From: Anabaena azotica FACHB-119
Lineage (GTDB): Bacteria > Cyanobacteriota > Cyanobacteriia > Cyanobacteriales > Nostocaceae
Direction of reading: 5' to 3'
Assembly (NCBI RefSeq): GCF_014697625.1
Contig: NZ_JACJSG010000005.1
Span: 161,724-225,723 of the forward strand
Length of the DNA: 64,000 bases
Positions 1 through 6,750 of the stretch are shown here, in pieces. Below the pieces are notes generated by a model that saw nothing but the letters and a program-made list of their open reading frames with translations, was not told where the DNA came from and ran no database searches. Position numbers and translations under genes: made by a program. Each line of letters begins with the position of its first letter. The first letter of the stretch is position 1.

Positions 1-861
1 TTGTTCAATCCCACGGTTAATCGCTTCCTTAAATTCTTCCCCGGTTTTAATATCTGTCGTATTCGTCCAAACCGTAATGTTCTCTCGCCGCAAACTATTG
101 CGAATTTTCTCCATTATCTCTCTATCCTTATCCGAATAGGATAAGAACACCTGAGTCATCAAGTTATTTGCATTCTTAATACTTTCAGTGATGTATTCGC
201 AATGTAAATCGGTGGGAATACAAGGCGGTTGTTCATCTTTAAAACGTCTTTGCAGCCAAGTTTGAGACTGCTGTATTTCTTCCCCAACTAACAGGTAGCT
301 TGTTTGCTTTTGATTTCTCTCCCACTCCAACGCTTTGGCTAAAAATTTTGTATGCGGCTGGACATAATCAGCGTGAGATTCGAGTAATTTAATTAAATCT
401 GCTAAGGATTTTTCAAAATCATTTTTATCTTCTTCAAAATACACCCAGTTTAAAGCGCGAATTTTCGGGTGCATATTCTGGTAGCTTTCATGCAACCCTT
501 TGGCTTTATAAGCTTGCCAATCATCTTCTGTGCCATTCGGGTTTCTTTGCTGCCAAGTTTCCCGACTAATTTGCATCACGTGTAGCACTGGGATAATGCG
601 CTTATTGCGCTTAATGGCTAACTCAATTTCTTTACGACAGTATTCTGAATTTACCGAATGTGGCGCAATGATAAACACAAAGTGATTTGCTTTTTCAATT
701 CCATCATCAATTTGATTCTGGAAATCTACACCAAGGGGAATATCATTAAAGTCAAACCAAACTTTTAATCCATGTTCATCTAAGCGAGATTGAAGTTTTG
801 TGGCTAAGGCTTTACTATCAGCTCGTCCGTAAGATATGAAAGCATCGAAAAATTCAGTCAT
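1..861 (-). CDS. Tandem TIR-domain protein (3' end beyond window)
   Basis: Reading frame open from an ATG at 861 to the window edge, giving 287 residues with no stop, so the C-terminus is missing. A first TIR domain lies at about residues 3-145 (start DAFISYGRADS, then KVWFDFNDIPLG). The segment SEYCRKEIELA places a Glu at residue 78, where NAD-cleaving TIR enzymes carry their catalytic Glu. A second TIR domain begins near residue 236 (TQVFLSYSDKDRE, then VWTNTTDIKTGEEF) and is cut by the edge. TIR domains either hydrolyse NAD or make cyclic ADP-ribose-type signals; others are scaffolds. In cyanobacteria they are often followed by NTPase or WD40 modules, which cannot be seen here. It lies downstream of a patatin gene on the same strand, separated by about 310 bp of repeat-rich spacer. 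Confidence 0.9.
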   Translation of the reverse strand, partial: MTEFFDAFISYGRADSKALATKLQSRLDEHGLKVWFDFNDIPLGVDFQNQIDDGIEKANHFVFIIAPHSVNSEYCRKEIELAIKRNKRIIPVLHVMQISRETWQQRNPNGTEDDWQAYKAKGLHESYQNMHPKIRALNWVYFEEDKNDFEKSLADLIKLLESHADYVQPHTKFLAKALEWERNQKQTSYLLVGEEIQQSQTWLQRRFKDEQPPCIPTDLHCEYITESIKNANNLMTQVFLSYSDKDREIMEKIRNSLRRENITVWTNTTDIKTGEEFKEAINRGIEQ

Positions 862-887
862 TAGTTGCTAGCCCTGGTTAATTAGTT

Positions 888-955
888 AGGACTTACGCAA
901 CTGCCACATACAGTAGGATGTATTCTCCAGAAAATGAATTTGCAGTTACGTAAGT
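888..955. repeat. Degenerate MITE-like element (AGGACTTACGCAA family)
   Basis: Begins with AGGACTTACGCAACTG and ends with CAGTTACGTAAGT, an imperfect inverted repeat. It belongs to the family found at about 4689, 8927, 20028, 27348, 31020, 43018 and 47613. It sits in the spacer between the patatin and TIR genes. The interior is shorter than in the full copies of about 122 bp, so this copy looks decayed. Confidence 0.6.
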
Positions 956-1000
956 TTTGTGAGTGCAGAAATATTACAAGCTCGGTTAAGCACTGATTAG

Positions 1001-1163
1001 TAAATAAATCCCCGTCTGATTAAACTGAATCACCGCCGAGGTCTTACACACAAAAATTGGGCTGACTGATGAAAACGAGTATTCGACTACGCCAACAAAT
1101 TCACAAGGGAACGATGTAAAGGCTACGCCCATGCACAAGCAGGAACTTGGGGATTTATTTTTA
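1001..1163. repeat. Inverted-repeat element with TAAATAAATCCCC arms
   Basis: TAAATAAATCCCC at 1001-1013 is matched by GGGGATTTATTTTTA at 1149-1163, giving about 160 bp bounded by inverted arms and no ORF. It fills most of the gap downstream of the patatin gene, so it may separate or terminate its transcription before the TIR gene. It looks like a second MITE-like family; it is not related to the AGGACTTACGCAA elements. Confidence 0.5.
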
Positions 1164-1172
1164 TGGAACTCC

Positions 1173-2321
1173 TTAACTTACTGTGGCCACAGGAGTTGGT
1201 GAGTCTAGGAAATTACTAAAATGCTCTGGTTGTACTGTTTTGGCGATCGCTTGTCCTATCCGTTTTAAATCTTTTGTATGTTCCACTGAATCCATTTTTT
1301 GGACATTTTCTACTTTGATATCATCCAAGCCTAACTTATTCAATCCTTTACGAGTCAATTCCACGTCATAGCGCAAGTAGGTGAACAGCTTTGATTCTAG
1401 AGGCCCTTTTGTTTGTAGTAGATCGCCTACTTCCGTGTCAATGATATCGCCTAACAAACACTTGCCGAAAATACGACACAGAAAATCCTGTTGGTACTGA
1501 CTAGCAAGCATCAGTGCAAGCGGAAGATTTTGAGCGTTATACAATGTCCACATCTCCTTGGCTTTTACTTCATTGATGTTAGGAGTTATGCCAGTACCGA
1601 CAGACACTAAAAGCATATTGTCCTCACCTGCGGGCCACATCAATTGGTAGGGTTCAAGAGTGGCCATGAGGAAGAGTTGGAAGGCTGGGTTATTGTAGGG
1701 GGTCACACCGCCATCGACGAAGACAAACTCTTTCTTACCTATTTTAATTGTCTCTGGGGGAAAGAATGTTGGCGCGGCAGTACTGGCTCGAACAAGCTGC
1801 CACAGGGGAAGGTCTAAGTTAGAGTCTTTCCCTTGGTTGAATTTAGCTTTAGGGTTATTGGAGAGGGGCCAGGGCGAGTCTGTGTTCGCATTACGCATGA
1901 CAAGCATCAAGAGAGTTTTCAGCTCTTGGCTACCGAATCTTGTGTTTTCTCCAAATACTTCCTTGAGTTGTGTTGCAAGGTTTGTATCATTGTACCTATA
2001 AGAGAGGAAATTTAGAAAGGTGAGGATATCAAAACGAGTGTCAAACATATCCTTACCAGTCTTGTCATAGAATTCTTGAATCTCGGCTACAGACATTCCC
2101 TTGGAAAGGGCAGTGGCAATGATTGCACCTGTACTTGTACCTGCGATGTAATCAAAGTAATCTGCTAAAACAAAGTTCTCATCACGTCCCAACTGTTGGC
2201 GCAATGTCTCTTCAATTTTCGCTAACACTTGAAGAGTAATCAGCCCACGGATACCACCCCCATCAAGAGCTAGAAGTTTATAAGGCCCAGTTTTCTTGTT
2301 CGCTTTGTCAATATAAGACAT
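1173..2321 (-). CDS. Patatin-like phospholipase / acyl hydrolase
   Basis: 382 residues with the full patatin core. The oxyanion-hole loop DGGGIRG is at about residues 20-26, the nucleophile elbow GTSTG at 61-65 (Ser63), and the catalytic Asp in VDGG (Asp203). This is the Ser-Asp dyad of lipid acyl hydrolases, which cleave membrane phospholipids or galactolipids. Patatins serve as membrane-damaging effectors in CBASS-type immunity (CapV) and also as ordinary lipases. The start ATG at 2321 has AAGGAG six bases upstream. It lies 39 bp downstream of the LSDAT half-gene on the same strand, likely one transcript, and upstream of the TIR gene. No signal peptide is seen, so the protein is probably cytoplasmic. 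Lipase activity is well supported; an immune role is inferred from neighbours only. Confidence 0.9.
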   Translation of the reverse strand: MSYIDKANKKTGPYKLLALDGGGIRGLITLQVLAKIEETLRQQLGRDENFVLADYFDYIAGTSTGAIIATALSKGMSVAEIQEFYDKTGKDMFDTRFDILTFLNFLSYRYNDTNLATQLKEVFGENTRFGSQELKTLLMLVMRNANTDSPWPLSNNPKAKFNQGKDSNLDLPLWQLVRASTAAPTFFPPETIKIGKKEFVFVDGGVTPYNNPAFQLFLMATLEPYQLMWPAGEDNMLLVSVGTGITPNINEVKAKEMWTLYNAQNLPLALMLASQYQQDFLCRIFGKCLLGDIIDTEVGDLLQTKGPLESKLFTYLRYDVELTRKGLNKLGLDDIKVENVQKMDSVEHTKDLKRIGQAIAKTVQPEHFSNFLDSPTPVATVS

Positions 2322-2360
2322 ATCAAACTCCTTGTGATTTTTAGATAAATTCCGATAAGT

Positions 2361-2753
2361 TCAGTTTTGGGCAGAAAACATTTCATTAATCAATTGAGTC
2401 AGTCCCTCAAAACTCTCTTTGAGGTCAATTGCCTGCAATAGCCCAATAGCTACTAATTCTCTAGCCAGATCATCAAATTTTTCCCCACGCAATGCGGTGG
2501 CTAATGTATCAGCTAATCGCCCACTGCCAGCCATAGCCAGTACTGGCCGTTTAGCTTTGAAGTTCTCTGATACATTCTTTTTAGCAATCTCCCCACCATT
2601 GACTAGCACTGCTACCGATGGCGCTTCACTTGCCAGTACACTAGCGATTTGAGCCAACCAAGGTGACTCATCACCCCAATCTGAGCCAGGAACTAGCACA
2701 AAGTGTGTGTGGTATGGCTCCAATGGTGTGGTTTCAGACGAGGGAACATTCAA
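2361..2753 (-). CDS. LSDAT/SLOG-family domain protein, C-terminal half only (probably 5'-truncated)
   Basis: 130 residues matching from memory the second half of the prokaryotic LSDAT domain (SLOG superfamily, related to TRPM N-termini). The matching pieces are PLEPYHTHFVLVPGSDWGDE near the N-terminus, then LVNGGEIA and AGSGRLADTLA. The first half of the domain, with its GG(T/S)-type ligand loop, is absent. The only usable start is a TTG at 2753, with an in-frame TAA two codons further upstream, no visible ribosome binding site, and no in-frame ATG until late in the protein. The gene therefore looks broken or severely shortened. SLOG domains bind nucleotide or NAD-derived ligands. It precedes the patatin gene by 39 bp on the same strand. 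Confidence 0.6.
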   Translation of the reverse strand: MNVPSSETTPLEPYHTHFVLVPGSDWGDESPWLAQIASVLASEAPSVAVLVNGGEIAKKNVSENFKAKRPVLAMAGSGRLADTLATALRGEKFDDLARELVAIGLLQAIDLKESFEGLTQLINEMFSAQN

Positions 2754-2865
2754 GTTAATTTAAATACGGAATTTTTTTACTTACATCAGTATTTTTACTA
2801 TTATTAAGTTATTTAAATATTTAATGAATAATTCATCACACAAAAACCTTGAGTCATTGGGGACA

Positions 2866-3480
2866 TTATTTGCACTTAGCGATCGCATTCCCATGTTCTG
2901 GAAGTTGTTCATAATCCTCAAGGGTATCTATATCAATAACTCCTTGAGAAAATGGAATGCTGGAACATCTGGAAGAATGCTGACGAATGGTTTTTCTCGC
3001 ACCGATATCACCCTGGAGGGTTGCTAGTTCTGAAAATAACGTTTTGTGAAATAGGGCGGGAACTCCCTGGATACCACCGTATTCTGAGGCGACTATAGGA
3101 GATTGTGTGGTTTGATATTCTCCAATCAGTTGATTGATCAGGTTGAGAGACACAAAAGGTTGGTCACACAACATGAGTATGATTGCTTCTATGTCAGGTG
3201 CGATCGCCCCAATCGCATTTAGTCCACACCGAATGGAACTAGCCATACCTGTTGACCAATGTTGGTTGTAAACGATGTGGATATCTAAATTTATCAGATG
3301 AGGCTCAATCATTTCCGCCCCAGCACCTAAGACGACGACGATGGGTCGGCACTGTGAATCAATTGCTACCTTGGTGATCTGTTGAATTAGTGATTTACCT
3401 TGGTAAGTTAAGAGCTGTTTGGGTTGTCCAAGGCGTTTGGATGCGCCTGCTGCGAGAATTATAATGCCAATGTTAGACAT
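2866..3480 (-). CDS. MocA-like molybdenum cofactor nucleotidyltransferase
   Basis: 204 residues of the MobA/MocA NTP-transferase fold. The N-terminal signature IIILAAGASKRLGQPKQLL (residues 5-23) is the nucleotide-binding loop, followed by VVVLGAGAE and LCDQPF, the metal-binding Asp region. The family transfers CMP or GMP to molybdopterin. Linkage to xdhC and a PaoABC-like oxidase favours the CTP-using MocA type, which makes molybdopterin cytosine dinucleotide. It overlaps the end of the upstream xdhC-family gene by 22 bp, so the two are translationally coupled. It is divergent from the oxidase operon it presumably serves. Substrate (CTP versus GTP) is inferred from context. Confidence 0.85.
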   Translation of the reverse strand: MSNIGIIILAAGASKRLGQPKQLLTYQGKSLIQQITKVAIDSQCRPIVVVLGAGAEMIEPHLINLDIHIVYNQHWSTGMASSIRCGLNAIGAIAPDIEAIILMLCDQPFVSLNLINQLIGEYQTTQSPIVASEYGGIQGVPALFHKTLFSELATLQGDIGARKTIRQHSSRCSSIPFSQGVIDIDTLEDYEQLPEHGNAIAKCK

Positions 3481-4619
3481 GGTTGCTCTTGGGGAGAATG
3501 GATTGAGCCTGGGCGATCGCGTAAAAAGTTACCTCTACGTCCGCCAATCACAGCTTGAATTTCTGCCACGATGGATAGGGCAATTTCTGGAGGTGTTTCC
3601 GCAGCGATATCTAGTCCTACAGGGTTATAAATTCGTTGTGCTTGTGCAGATGTGGGAATGATATTTTCTGCGGACAGATCATCCCATAATTTCTGCATCC
3701 GCCGTTTTGGGCCTAATACTCCCAGGTAACGCACTGGCGAAGGAATCAGAGTTTTGAGAAATGCTAGGTCGCTCAGATAACGATGTGTCATGACAACTGC
3801 TACAGTTTGCGGTGTCAGCAAATGTTGGTATGATTGGGGATGGTCGGATTCACACCAGAGGATTTGGTCAGCTTGGGGGAAGCGATCGCTCGTGAGATAC
3901 CCTGGTCGGTCGTCAATGACGGTAATGTGCCAACCCAGATGTTTCGCCAACTGCACCACAGGAATCACGTCATACCCTGAGCCAAATACTAGCAGTGGTA
4001 CTAATGGCTGAATTACTTCAATCAATACATCAACTCGACCTTTATTTAAGGTATAAGTTTGTACGCGAGTTTGTTTTTCTTGGAGTATATCACGAGTGTC
4101 TTTTTCTAGCTTTTGAGCAATGCCAGCGTTGGTAATCCCATTAATTACCTTGCCATCCCATTTCAACATCAATCGAGAGCCAATTGTCACATCTGACACT
4201 CCCTCTACTCGAAAAACAGTGGCGATCGCTCCTACTTGCCCAGACTGCAAACAATCCTCAATGAAAGACATCTGACCCGCAGGCGCTTCATTGTTGAGCG
4301 ATTCAATCAAAACATCGACCACTCCATTACATCCCAAACCAAAACCAAACACAATGTCTTCACCCGATGTAGTGTCATATCTTACTACCATCGGTTCACC
4401 GCCATCAAACATGAGCGACTGCGCCCGTTCAAACACATCGCCTTCTAAACAGCCACCGCTAATGGCACTAATCATCTGTCCATCTTCCAGCAGTAGCATC
4501 CGCGCCCCTCTTCGGCGATAGACTGAGCCACTTGTTTGTACTACAGTTGCTAAAGCAGTACGCTGTCCCGACTTTTGGCTATATGTAAATGCTTGTAAAA
4601 TCTGCTGTAACTCGTTCAT
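3459..4619 (-). CDS. XdhC/CoxI family molybdoenzyme maturation factor
   Basis: 386 residues from the ATG at 4619; a TTG at 4634 is an alternative. The N-terminal XdhC/CoxI domain carries the conserved ISGGCLEGDVFE segment with its Cys. The C-terminal Rossmann-like domain starts at LLVFGSGYDVIPVVQLAKHL and continues VIDDRPGYL. XdhC and PaoD proteins bind the modified molybdenum cofactor, help to sulfurate it and insert it into xanthine dehydrogenase-family enzymes. The gene runs divergently from the three-subunit oxidase at 5042-8858 and overlaps mocA, so the five genes form one functional locus. Full length, no defect seen. Confidence 0.9.
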   Translation of the reverse strand: MNELQQILQAFTYSQKSGQRTALATVVQTSGSVYRRRGARMLLLEDGQMISAISGGCLEGDVFERAQSLMFDGGEPMVVRYDTTSGEDIVFGFGLGCNGVVDVLIESLNNEAPAGQMSFIEDCLQSGQVGAIATVFRVEGVSDVTIGSRLMLKWDGKVINGITNAGIAQKLEKDTRDILQEKQTRVQTYTLNKGRVDVLIEVIQPLVPLLVFGSGYDVIPVVQLAKHLGWHITVIDDRPGYLTSDRFPQADQILWCESDHPQSYQHLLTPQTVAVVMTHRYLSDLAFLKTLIPSPVRYLGVLGPKRRMQKLWDDLSAENIIPTSAQAQRIYNPVGLDIAAETPPEIALSIVAEIQAVIGGRRGNFLRDRPGSIHSPQEQPCLTLAL

Positions 4620-4688
4620 ATAGTTATTGCACAATTCCCGAAATATTTTATCGCCAGATTTTTCAATTCAGCAGCTTTTAACTAGGTC

Positions 4689-4767
4689 AGGACTTACACA
4701 ACTGGCAGTTGGGTAGGGTGCGTCAGATGTGGAAAATCATTGAATGTGTACGAAATTATTGGGACAG
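4689..4767. repeat. Half-copy of the AGGACTTACGC MITE-like element in the xdhC/oxidase intergenic region
   Basis: Starts AGGACTTACACAACTGGCAG and continues through gtagggtgcgtcagatgtgg, then loses similarity after the tgtacgaaattattgg segment. The right-hand inverted arm is missing. The rest of the 4620-5041 spacer is very AT-rich and must hold the divergent promoters for xdhC and the oxidase operon. I could not assign a specific operator in it. Confidence 0.6.
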
Positions 4768-5041
4768 TTAAAAATATTTTCTCCAGATCAAACAATATTG
4801 ATTTTGTTTATCATAGTCAATATTATAATATGCACATTTATTAGAAAATAACAAGCTGCTTTAGTAATAAAATAAATATTTTTATCGGACTTTTTATGTA
4901 AGTAATAAAAATTAAAATTCTTACCAAGAAATAAAAATTTATTTAGTTAAAATCTATTGTGTAACCTAATCCGCAAGATAAAAAGGAATCAAATTTTCGC
5001 ATTTCTACAATTAAAGCCCTGTTACTCCAGGGGGATAACAT

Positions 5042-5758
5042 ATGGAACATGATAGAAAAGGCAGGGGAAAAACATCGCGGCGGGGGTTTTTAGGACAAGC
5101 ACTAACCGCAGCAGGTACAGCCATAGCAGCGCCTTCATTACTCAATCAGACCAGCAATGCACAAGACAGCTCTCAGATGGCTAAAGACAATATGCAAGTC
5201 ACATTGAATGTAAATGGTAAACAGCAAAGTCTGACAATTGAGCCGCGTGTGACACTCCTAGATGCGTTGCGCGATCGCCTGGGATTGGTAGGCAGCAAAA
5301 AAGGATGCGATCATGGACAATGTGGAGCTTGTACAGTATTAATTGATGGTGAGCGTGTTTATTCTTGCCTAGCCTTAGCTGTGATGCAGGAAGGAAAAGA
5401 AATTGTCACCATAGAAGGGTTAGCAAAGGGCGATACTCTGCATCCAGTACAGGCGGCCTTTATCGAAAACGATGGTTTTCAATGTGGTTATTGTACACCT
5501 GGACAAATTTGTGCCTCAGTGGCCTTACTTGATGAAATCAAACGCGGCTGCGCTAGTGTTGTCACCCCAGATTTAACTCGTCCGCCACAACTGGCTGAAC
5601 TCTCAGAAGCGGAAATCAAAGAACGACTGAGTGGCAATCTTTGCCGATGCAGTGCATACAACGGTATTGTTGCCGCAGTGCAGCAGGTAGCAGGACAAAA
5701 CCCACCCTCGCCGCTTGCCAATTTGATATTCAGCGAACCAGAGGAGACAAGGGCATGA
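5042..5758 (+). CDS. Tat-exported 2Fe-2S subunit of PaoABC-like aldehyde oxidase (PaoA-like)
   Basis: 238 residues. A twin-arginine signal (SRRGFLGQALTAAG, residues 13-26) precedes a plant-type ferredoxin domain with CDHGQCGACTVLIDG and a later Cys. A second [2Fe-2S] domain follows with GFQCGYCTPGQ and LSGNLCRCSAYNGIV. This is the iron-sulfur subunit of the xanthine oxidase family, passing electrons from the molybdenum centre to FAD. The Tat signal indicates a periplasmic enzyme; the other two subunits have no signal and presumably travel with this one, as known for E. coli PaoABC. The start is set by AGGGGGA just upstream of the ATG. Its stop overlaps the next start (ATGA). Confidence 0.92.
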   Translation: MEHDRKGRGKTSRRGFLGQALTAAGTAIAAPSLLNQTSNAQDSSQMAKDNMQVTLNVNGKQQSLTIEPRVTLLDALRDRLGLVGSKKGCDHGQCGACTVLIDGERVYSCLALAVMQEGKEIVTIEGLAKGDTLHPVQAAFIENDGFQCGYCTPGQICASVALLDEIKRGCASVVTPDLTRPPQLAELSEAEIKERLSGNLCRCSAYNGIVAAVQQVAGQNPPSPLANLIFSEPEETRA

Positions 5759-6750
5759 GAAACTTTACCTACACCCGCGCCACCTCCGTCAAAGAAGCTA
5801 TACAGAAGGCTACAGCAGATGACGATGCCATATTTATCGCAGGTGGCACAAATCTGGTAGACCGCTTGAAAGTTTTTTTAGATGAGCCATCGCAACTGAT
5901 CGATATTTCTCGCCTAGAGATGAAGCGCATTGAGCGGCTGTCTAACGGTGGTTTACGTATAGGAGCATTAGTCAGCAATACAGCAGTGGCAGATAATGTC
6001 GATATCCGCCGAGATTACCCCATATTAGCCCGTGCCATCCTTGCGGGCGCATCACAACAAATTCGTAATGTTGCCACTGTCGGCGGTAATTTATTACAAC
6101 GTACCCGTTGCCCCTACTATTACGATACTGCCTTTGCTTGTAATAAACGACAACCAGGGCAAGGTTGCCCAGCCGCCACGGGCATCAATCGGATGCACGC
6201 CATCTTGGGAGCTAGCGACCAGTGTATAGCAGTTAACCCTTCTGATATGAATGTTGCTCTGGCTGCTTTGGATGCAGTGGTTGAAGTTGCAGGTTCCAAA
6301 GGACAAAGGCAAATTCCATTTACAGAGTTTCATCGGCTACCTGGAAACACACCGCAACGAGATACCAATTTAGAGCCAGGGGAGTTAATTACCTCTGTGA
6401 TTTTACCGCCAGTACCCTTTGCCAAATCGGGAGTTTATTTGAAGTTACGCGATCGCACTTCTTATGCCTTTGCATTAGTTTCCGTAGCGGCGGCGCTGGA
6501 GTTGGCAGGTGAACGGATTGAAAATGTCCGTTTAGCGATGGGTGGCGTTGCCCACAAGCCTTGGCGACCAACAGAAGCCGAAAAATTTTTAATTGGCAAA
6601 CCAGCTAACGCTAACACCTTCCAACAGGCGGCAGAAATCGCTTTGCAGCCAGCCAAACCTCAAAGCCACAACGGATACAAAGTAGAATTAGCCAAACGGG
6701 CAATTCGTCGCGCACTCACGGTTTCTGCCAAAGGAGGCGGGGTAGTATGA
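5755..6750 (+). CDS. FAD-binding subunit of PaoABC-like aldehyde oxidase (PaoB-like)
   Basis: 331 residues from the ATG at 5755, which overlaps the upstream stop and follows GAGGAGACAAGG; a longer frame from 5641 is not needed. AIFIAGGTNLVDRLK and ATVGGNLLQRTRCPYYYD are the FAD-binding motifs of the CO-dehydrogenase flavoprotein fold. The stretch from TRCPYYYD through FACNK to GQGCPA supplies Cys residues in the pattern of the extra [4Fe-4S] cluster in PaoB and 4-hydroxybenzoyl-CoA reductase. That detail separates it from ordinary xanthine dehydrogenase flavoproteins. It is the middle gene of a tightly overlapping three-gene operon. Confidence 0.9.
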   Translation: MRNFTYTRATSVKEAIQKATADDDAIFIAGGTNLVDRLKVFLDEPSQLIDISRLEMKRIERLSNGGLRIGALVSNTAVADNVDIRRDYPILARAILAGASQQIRNVATVGGNLLQRTRCPYYYDTAFACNKRQPGQGCPAATGINRMHAILGASDQCIAVNPSDMNVALAALDAVVEVAGSKGQRQIPFTEFHRLPGNTPQRDTNLEPGELITSVILPPVPFAKSGVYLKLRDRTSYAFALVSVAAALELAGERIENVRLAMGGVAHKPWRPTEAEKFLIGKPANANTFQQAAEIALQPAKPQSHNGYKVELAKRAIRRALTVSAKGGGVV

